A DNA stretch of 64,000 nucleotides, taken from Chloroflexota bacterium. Its GTDB lineage: Bacteria; Chloroflexota; UBA6077; FW602-bin22. Of this stretch, positions 59,780 through 64,000 are shown one piece after another. Where the stretch lies: the NCBI GenBank assembly GCA_004297775.1, contig SCUE01000019.1:1-64000 (forward strand), in the 5' to 3' direction. Numbering within the stretch: the stretch's first letter is position 1; the number at the start of each line of letters is the position of its first letter. The notes under the pieces are model-generated. The model worked only from the letters and a program-made list of their open reading frames with translations, did not search any database and was not told the origin of the DNA. The translations under genes were made by a program, and so were the position numbers.

Positions 59780-60076
59780 ATGGATGACGTAACCGGGAGC
59801 GTCGATGCCGACGATGGCACCGCGAGCGCGACGGACCGTCTATTCGACGGGTTACGCGCCGTGGATGACCTCGATTACGAGGACCTGTTCGCGCACCTCG
59901 AAGCGATCGTCGCGGCGCTGGAACGCGAGGACCTGCCGCTGGAGCGCGCCGTCGCGCTGTACGAACGCGGGGTCAGCGTTTCCCGCGCCGCCAGCGCGCG
60001 CCTCGACGCCGCCGAACTGCGCATCAGCCGCCTAACGCCCGACGCCGAGGCATCTCTGCGCGACGACAGCCAGTAG
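59780..60076 (+). CDS. xseB: Exodeoxyribonuclease VII small subunit
   Basis: A 98-aa helical subunit. The family core is YEDLFAHLEAIVAALEREDLPLERAVALYERGV. ATG at 59780 is preferred, since GGAGGT lies 10 nt upstream; GTG at 59768 is also open. The N-terminus carries about 25 extra acidic residues compared with the usual 70-80-aa form. It binds the XseA coiled coil. It converges with lepB. Confidence 0.9.
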   Translation: MDDVTGSVDADDGTASATDRLFDGLRAVDDLDYEDLFAHLEAIVAALEREDLPLERAVALYERGVSVSRAASARLDAAELRISRLTPDAEASLRDDSQ

Positions 60077-60697
60077 CTACGGCACGAATGGCGCGGTCGC
60101 GAAAGCGCTATCCGACAAGACGCCGAGTTGATCGACCGGCCAGTACGACAGCCAGGCTTTGCCGATGATGTTGTCGCGGGGAACCGGACCCCAGACGTGC
60201 GAGTCACTGGAATTGTTTCGATTGTCGCCCAGAACGAAATACCGACCAGTCTGTATCCGCTCCGGCCCCCAACTGTAGGTGCCGTTTTCGTTGATGTACG
60301 CCTCAACGACAAACCGATTGTTGACATAAACCTGACCTCGGCGGATCTCGACGAGATCGCCAGGGACCGCGATGACCCGCTTGATGAAATCGCGGCTGGG
60401 GTCGCGCGGGAATCGGAACACGACGATTTCACCGCGGCGCGGCTCGCCGAACATATAGACCGCACCATCTTCGACGCTCGAACGATCGGCCACGATTCCG
60501 GGGAAAACGGTATTCAGCAACGACGAGTCGAGGTGCCAGTAGAGAGCCTTGTTCACCAGCAGGTATTGGCCGTCCTGCAACGTCGGCTCCATGCTGCGGC
60601 CCTCGACCTTGAAGTTCTGGACGACCGCCCGAACGAGGAGGAAGATCACCGCCGTCAGCAGGAGGGTCTCGGCTAGATCACGGAGTGTTGATTTCAT
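60077..60697 (-). CDS. lepB: Signal peptidase I
   Basis: A 206-aa membrane serine protease that removes signal peptides. The N-terminal helix is at about 8-27, the nucleophile is S35 in VEGRSMEPTL, and the general base K106 in DFIKRVIAVPGD. The closing motif GDNRNNSSDSHVWGPV is intact. One N-terminal membrane helix is typical for Gram-positive-style and many Chloroflexota enzymes. It begins next to the xseB end by a single base. Confidence 0.96.
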   Translation of the reverse strand: MKSTLRDLAETLLLTAVIFLLVRAVVQNFKVEGRSMEPTLQDGQYLLVNKALYWHLDSSLLNTVFPGIVADRSSVEDGAVYMFGEPRRGEIVVFRFPRDPSRDFIKRVIAVPGDLVEIRRGQVYVNNRFVVEAYINENGTYSWGPERIQTGRYFVLGDNRNNSSDSHVWGPVPRDNIIGKAWLSYWPVDQLGVLSDSAFATAPFVP

Positions 60698-60729
60698 GAC
60701 CTTGCCCGCGCCTCTCGCAACTGCTCAAG

Positions 60730-60735
60730 TATAGT
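60730..60735 (+). promoter_or_regulatory. -10 box of the 54-aa membrane protein gene
   Basis: TATAGT ends 7 nt before the GTG at 60743, with no ribosome binding site, consistent with a leaderless transcript. It lies in the divergent gap to lepB. Confidence 0.45.
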
Positions 60736-60742
60736 TACGGCC

Positions 60743-60907
60743 GTGCCGCAACTTACCGTCAACGACGGTTTCCGCTTCGGTTGTGGCTTCATTCTGGCCT
60801 GGCTCGCCTTCTACTTCGCGGCCATCATCGTCCTCGCGATTGGCGTACTGATCGCGATGCTGTTCAACGTCAATCTGCCGCTCGGTGGACGATTGCCCGG
60901 CATCTAG
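60743..60907 (+). CDS. Small membrane protein (54 aa)
   Basis: GTG at 60743 opens a 54-aa peptide starting MPQLTVNDGFRFGCGF, with one long hydrophobic stretch (about 16-43) and a tail LPLGGRLPGI. Codons are strongly GC3-biased. The stop overlaps the end of the ANTAR regulator gene by 4 bp, tail to tail. Function unknown; placement beside signal peptidase may be chance. Confidence 0.6.
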   Translation: MPQLTVNDGFRFGCGFILAWLAFYFAAIIVLAIGVLIAMLFNVNLPLGGRLPGI

Positions 60908-61488
60908 GCCCGGCTGGCGTCGTGTGTCAGGACAATTGCCTCGGCAACCTCGCGCATCGACTTGCGAGAGTTCATCGATAGCTTCTGGATTCGGCGAAAG
61001 GCTTCGTCCTCGGTCAGCCCGGACGCCTTCATCAGGAGACCCTTTGCGCGCTCGACGGTCTTGCGGGTCTCCAGAGCATCGCGAAGGTCGGTCGCTTCCT
61101 TCTCGACCGATCGGAGGTCCTTGAATCGCGCGATCGCGACTTCAATTGCGGGAACGAGATCGGTCTCGCCGAACGGCTTGACCAGATATCCCGCCACGCC
61201 CGCTTCGCTGGCGCGCCGCGCGAGATCCTGCTGCGAGAACGCGGTCAACAACAGCACCGGCGCAATCCGCTCATCACTGATCGCCCGGGCGGCGTCGATT
61301 CCGTCCATCTCCGGCATCTTGACGTCCATGACCACGACGTCAGGTTTGAGTTCGCGGGCAAGGCGCACCGCGGTCGCGCCGTCGCCGGCCTCCCCGACAA
61401 CCGCGTAGCCGAGTCCGGACAACATTTCGCGGAGGTCGAGCCGGATGATTGACTCGTCGTCTGCGATCAAAACCCGAACCTGGGTCAC
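60904..61488 (-). CDS. ANTAR response regulator (PdtaR-like)
   Basis: A 194-aa regulator with a receiver domain (phospho-acceptor D55 in VVVMDVKMPEMDG, T82 and K104) and a C-terminal ANTAR domain (about 126-185: ALETRKTVERAKGLLMKASG and EDEAFRRIQKLSMNSRKSM). ANTAR domains bind paired hexaloop RNA hairpins and stop transcription termination. Its ATG overlaps the kinase TGA by 4 bp, so the two form a PdtaS-PdtaR-type system that acts on RNA. No target hairpin pair was recognised in the window by eye. Confidence 0.93.
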   Translation of the reverse strand: MTQVRVLIADDESIIRLDLREMLSGLGYAVVGEAGDGATAVRLARELKPDVVVMDVKMPEMDGIDAARAISDERIAPVLLLTAFSQQDLARRASEAGVAGYLVKPFGETDLVPAIEVAIARFKDLRSVEKEATDLRDALETRKTVERAKGLLMKASGLTEDEAFRRIQKLSMNSRKSMREVAEAIVLTHDASRA

Positions 61489-62948
61489 GTCGTTTCCAAT
61501 GCCTCCGTGAACGCGCGTGGAATGGAAATGGTAGCCCTTGTGCCGGATTCCGGCTCGCTCCAGATTTGGAAATCGCCGCGCAGATCGTCACGGACGAGCG
61601 TGCGGGCGATCTGCAGTCCGAGGCTATCGCCGGAGCGCGCCCCGGCGTCGGCGGGCATGCCGCGCCCATTGTCGATCACGTCGATCACGTGTCGATCAGC
61701 GTCATCCGACAAACGCACGATGACTTGGCCGTCACCGCGTCCCACGAAGGCGTGCTTGACCGTGTTCTGTAGCAATTCATTCACGACCAGCGCGCACGAT
61801 GTTGCCTGCTGGGCGGGGAGATTGAAACCTGCGCCGTCCAGCGAGAAGCGGATCCGTTTCTCGGGATCCAGTATGCCTTGCGTCACATCGTTGAGGAGGC
61901 GCTGGCACACCTCGCGCACCGAGATGATGTTCGAGTCTTCGTGCGATAGGAATTCGTGGACCAACGCGATGCTGAGAATCCGATGGATCGTCTGACGAAG
62001 CACGTCTGATGCCTCGGCCGACTCTGCCCGCCTCGCCTGCAGACGAAGGAGAGAGGCCACCGTTTGAAGATTGTTTTTTACGCGGTGGTGGATCTCCTGG
62101 ATCATCGCCGTGTGGATGCGTGACTCCTGGGCCTTCCGATGCTCGTCGGTTGCGTCGCGCACCACCAGGATCGCGGCATCGTGATGGGAGTCCCAACGCG
62201 GAATCGGCAACAGCCAGTTCGACCGACTGGCGGCCGGAAGGGGCAGCGCCCATCGCGTCCACACGAGCGAGCCCTCCGCGACGGTCCTCTCGATGCATTG
62301 GTCGGTCTGAACGGCCTCCAAATAGGTGGACTCGTTCGCTTGGAGCGCGGTGATCGTTTCGCCAAGCAGGCTGCGCGCGTGGCCGAGCTTGCGATATAGG
62401 CTCTCCGCCACGCTGCTGATGTAGGTAATCCGTCCGTGTGAATCGACGACCAGCGGACCGTCGTGTTCGCCCAGTCGGCTGAGGTGCGCTGCCCCTCGCA
62501 CGTGCCCATCCAGCGCCGCCGCGCGGAAGCTCTCCTGCGCGCGGCGATAGACCGGGCTCTTCCGCCGCTGTCGCTCGTGCTCGATGACGCCCATTTCGCA
62601 CACAACTGCCGCGACGATCTTGCCATCCCGTCGAACGGGGAAAACGTCCTGGACGGTCGGTGTTCCGTGGACCAAGACCCGTGAGAGGCGGCAGGCCGGT
62701 CGCCCGTTAGCGATGACGCGCGACACCACCGAGTCGTCATCCCCGGCGATGGTCTGACCGAGCCGTGACCGCGCGTGGATGGACGGCACCGTCATCGGTT
62801 GCGCCTCGGCGGCAATCCGCGTACCTCCGCGACATGGTATGTGGAGAGAAATGTCGCACCGCAAGAGGTCGGCCAGGATCGGCAGACACGTCTCGACTCT
62901 CATGAGATCGGCGGATACCTGGGCCGTCCCGGGATCTCGCGTCACCAT
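61485..62948 (-). CDS. Histidine kinase, HisKA_2 type (PdtaS-like)
   Basis: A 487-aa soluble sensor kinase. Residues about 20-150 form a GAF-like domain, about 170-290 a PAS domain (PLVVDSHGRITYISSVAESLY), then the HisKA_2 dimerisation/phospho-acceptor IHHRVKNNLQTVASLLRLQ and an HATPase with NELLQNTVKHAF and DNGRGMP. No membrane helix is present. ATG at 62948 gives the full N-terminal domain; ATG at 62903 is an alternative. It passes phosphate to the ANTAR regulator encoded downstream with a 4-bp overlap. Confidence 0.9.
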   Translation of the reverse strand: MVTRDPGTAQVSADLMRVETCLPILADLLRCDISLHIPCRGGTRIAAEAQPMTVPSIHARSRLGQTIAGDDDSVVSRVIANGRPACRLSRVLVHGTPTVQDVFPVRRDGKIVAAVVCEMGVIEHERQRRKSPVYRRAQESFRAAALDGHVRGAAHLSRLGEHDGPLVVDSHGRITYISSVAESLYRKLGHARSLLGETITALQANESTYLEAVQTDQCIERTVAEGSLVWTRWALPLPAASRSNWLLPIPRWDSHHDAAILVVRDATDEHRKAQESRIHTAMIQEIHHRVKNNLQTVASLLRLQARRAESAEASDVLRQTIHRILSIALVHEFLSHEDSNIISVREVCQRLLNDVTQGILDPEKRIRFSLDGAGFNLPAQQATSCALVVNELLQNTVKHAFVGRGDGQVIVRLSDDADRHVIDVIDNGRGMPADAGARSGDSLGLQIARTLVRDDLRGDFQIWSEPESGTRATISIPRAFTEALETT

Positions 62949-62985
62949 CGACTTCGATCTCTCACCACGGCGATCGCTCGCGTCT

Positions 62986-63630
62986 CTAGGTTTGTGGCCG
63001 GGACCGTTCGCCGATCTTCCGCTCGGTTCCGGCGAGCAGCCTCTGGATGTTGTCCCGATGCTGCGCGACGACGAGGATAGCGGTGACGGCGCCAAATAGT
63101 GCGATCGCGATCGGCGTGGACCCGACCGCGTATGCGACGACCGCGAGCGTGGCGCCGCCGACCGTGCCAACGATCGACCCGAGTGATACGTAGCGCGTCA
63201 GCCCAATCAGGATTGCGGCCGCGATCAACCCGGCCAGCGCGCCCGGCCAGTAGAGGATCGCCATCGCACCAAACGAACAGGCGACACCTCGCCCGCCACC
63301 GAATCGAATGTAGATCGACCAGTTGTGACCGACGATCGCGGCCAGTCCAGCGAGACACTGAGCGAAGATCGGATCGGCACCATTCAATTGAGGGAGTGAC
63401 GCGACGAGGATCGCCAGAATCGCCTTCCCGGCATCGGCCGCGAATGTCGTGGCGAATCCCTTCGCTCCGAGTGAGCGCATCACATTCGTCGCCCCGGTGC
63501 GCCCGCTCCCAACGGTTCGCACATCCACGCCCCGGATCCACCGGCCGATCAGTAGGCCGGACGGAATCGATCCGAGTAAGTAGCCGGTGACGACCGAGAT
63601 CGTGACGCCGAGCACCGGATCCGGCATCAC
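62986..63630 (-). CDS. plsY: Glycerol-3-phosphate acyltransferase PlsY
   Basis: A 214-aa, five-helix membrane enzyme that adds an acyl group from acyl-phosphate to glycerol-3-phosphate, starting phospholipid synthesis. The motifs are GYLLGSIPSGLLIGRW, VGSGRTGATNVMRSLG and GHNWSIYIRFGGGRGVACS. Note RTGATNV in place of the usual NxGATNV/NIGATNV. GTG at 63630 overlaps the der stop. The tail is somewhat longer than usual and ends in a basic stretch. Confidence 0.94.
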   Translation of the reverse strand: MMPDPVLGVTISVVTGYLLGSIPSGLLIGRWIRGVDVRTVGSGRTGATNVMRSLGAKGFATTFAADAGKAILAILVASLPQLNGADPIFAQCLAGLAAIVGHNWSIYIRFGGGRGVACSFGAMAILYWPGALAGLIAAAILIGLTRYVSLGSIVGTVGGATLAVVAYAVGSTPIAIALFGAVTAILVVAQHRDNIQRLLAGTERKIGERSRPQT

Positions 63631-64000
63631 GCGGGCTCTTCAGTCAGGCGCTCGGTCCTCCCGCGGAATCGCAGACGAATCGGCGTGCCAATAAATCCGA
63701 ACGCGGCGCGAATCCGATTTTCCAGATACCGATCATACGCCTCGGGAACGTATTCAACGCGGTTGACGAAAAGGATGATTGTTGGTGGTTCGCTCTCTGC
63801 TTGCGTCGCGTACAAGAGGCGGAGCTTGCGCCCGCCCTTCGATGGTGGCGAGTGCGCTTCGAACGCGTCACGCAAGACGCGATTCAGTTCCGCCGTCGGA
63901 ACGCGACGGCGCCGTTCCCCCCACGCCGTCAGAGCAAGGTCGATGGCCCGACGGATGCGCTGGCGCGTGAGAGCTGAAACATGGACGTACGGCGCCCACG
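63627..64000 (-). CDS. der: GTPase Der (EngA), C-terminal part (cut by window end)
   Basis: The last 123 codons of the ribosome-assembly GTPase Der, running off the right edge. What remains is the end of the second G domain (WAPYVHVSALTRQRIRRAID) and the KH-like domain (RRRVPTAELNRVLRDAFEAH, then YATQAESEPPTIILFVNRVE and YLENRIRAAFGFIGTPIRL), which is diagnostic. The stop overlaps the plsY GTG. plsY-der is a common neighbour pair. Confidence 0.93.
   Translation of the reverse strand, partial: WAPYVHVSALTRQRIRRAIDLALTAWGERRRRVPTAELNRVLRDAFEAHSPPSKGGRKLRLLYATQAESEPPTIILFVNRVEYVPEAYDRYLENRIRAAFGFIGTPIRLRFRGRTERLTEEPA

Overview
This window is a high-GC bacterial chromosome segment with densely packed genes and many GTG and TTG starts. 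The family mix suggests an uncultivated Chloroflexota lineage: homodivergent small proteins such as a bS22-like 31-aa peptide, an LGFP-like secreted protein, a PdtaS/PdtaR-type kinase with an ANTAR regulator, a homocysteine methyltransferase/MTHFR fusion and several start codons preceded by a -10 box rather than a ribosome binding site. The phylum call is inference from gene content and style; no marker phylogeny was possible. There are no transposases, integrases, CRISPR arrays or prophage genes.

Layout. 1-401: the 3' end of a 23S rRNA, a 5S rRNA and tRNA-Glu(TTC). 447-10752: mixed metabolism, namely a CMD-family protein, an M19 dipeptidase, an RNase H-Nudix fusion, an M29 aminopeptidase, a bS22-like peptide, a TPP-dependent dehydrogenase E1 alpha/beta pair, an AcoX-like kinase with tiny membrane ORFs behind it, and a 3-hydroxyacyl-CoA dehydrogenase. 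10754-20521: an 889-aa GT-C glycosyltransferase, a DUF362 protein, MoeA, an ECF sigma/anti-sigma pair and a penicillin-acylase-like hydrolase. 20616-23593: an unusual transketolase, a membrane protein and tRNA-Pro(CGG). 23594-24717 is a gene-poor 1.1 kb with short repeats and nested inverted repeats. 24718-27922: a second MoeA, TatA and an amidase. 28010-28835: tmRNA, overlapped by smpB.

29374-39993 is a long minus-strand run, probably one or two operons for surface glycan building: miaB, a dTDP-4-dehydrorhamnose reductase, GT2, a GT-C/DUF2142-like protein, a zinc-ribbon protein, a 1325-aa YfhO-like/flippase fusion, a polytopic membrane protein and a TPR protein. 40037-46253: gcvH, mobA, tRNA-Arg(CCT) and a complete BMP-type nucleoside/sugar ABC importer (lipoprotein, two permeases, double ATPase) whose cistrons overlap by 4 bp. 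46277-51619: a short Rieske protein, a Nudix hydrolase and metK-glyA-homocysteine methyltransferase/MTHFR, a one-carbon and methionine-cycle operon. 51609-64000: a secreted metallopeptidase, lysC, dprA-topA-M24 peptidase-xseA-xseB, lepB, a small membrane protein, the PdtaR/PdtaS-like pair, plsY and the cut 3' part of der.

Points most worth checking: the YfhO-flippase fusion, the RNase H-Nudix fusion with a changed active-site residue, the transketolase with GEG in place of GDG, the smpB-ssrA overlap with an unusual tag, genes with no ATG/GTG/TTG where their fold begins, and the interleaved inverted repeats at 23823-23912.
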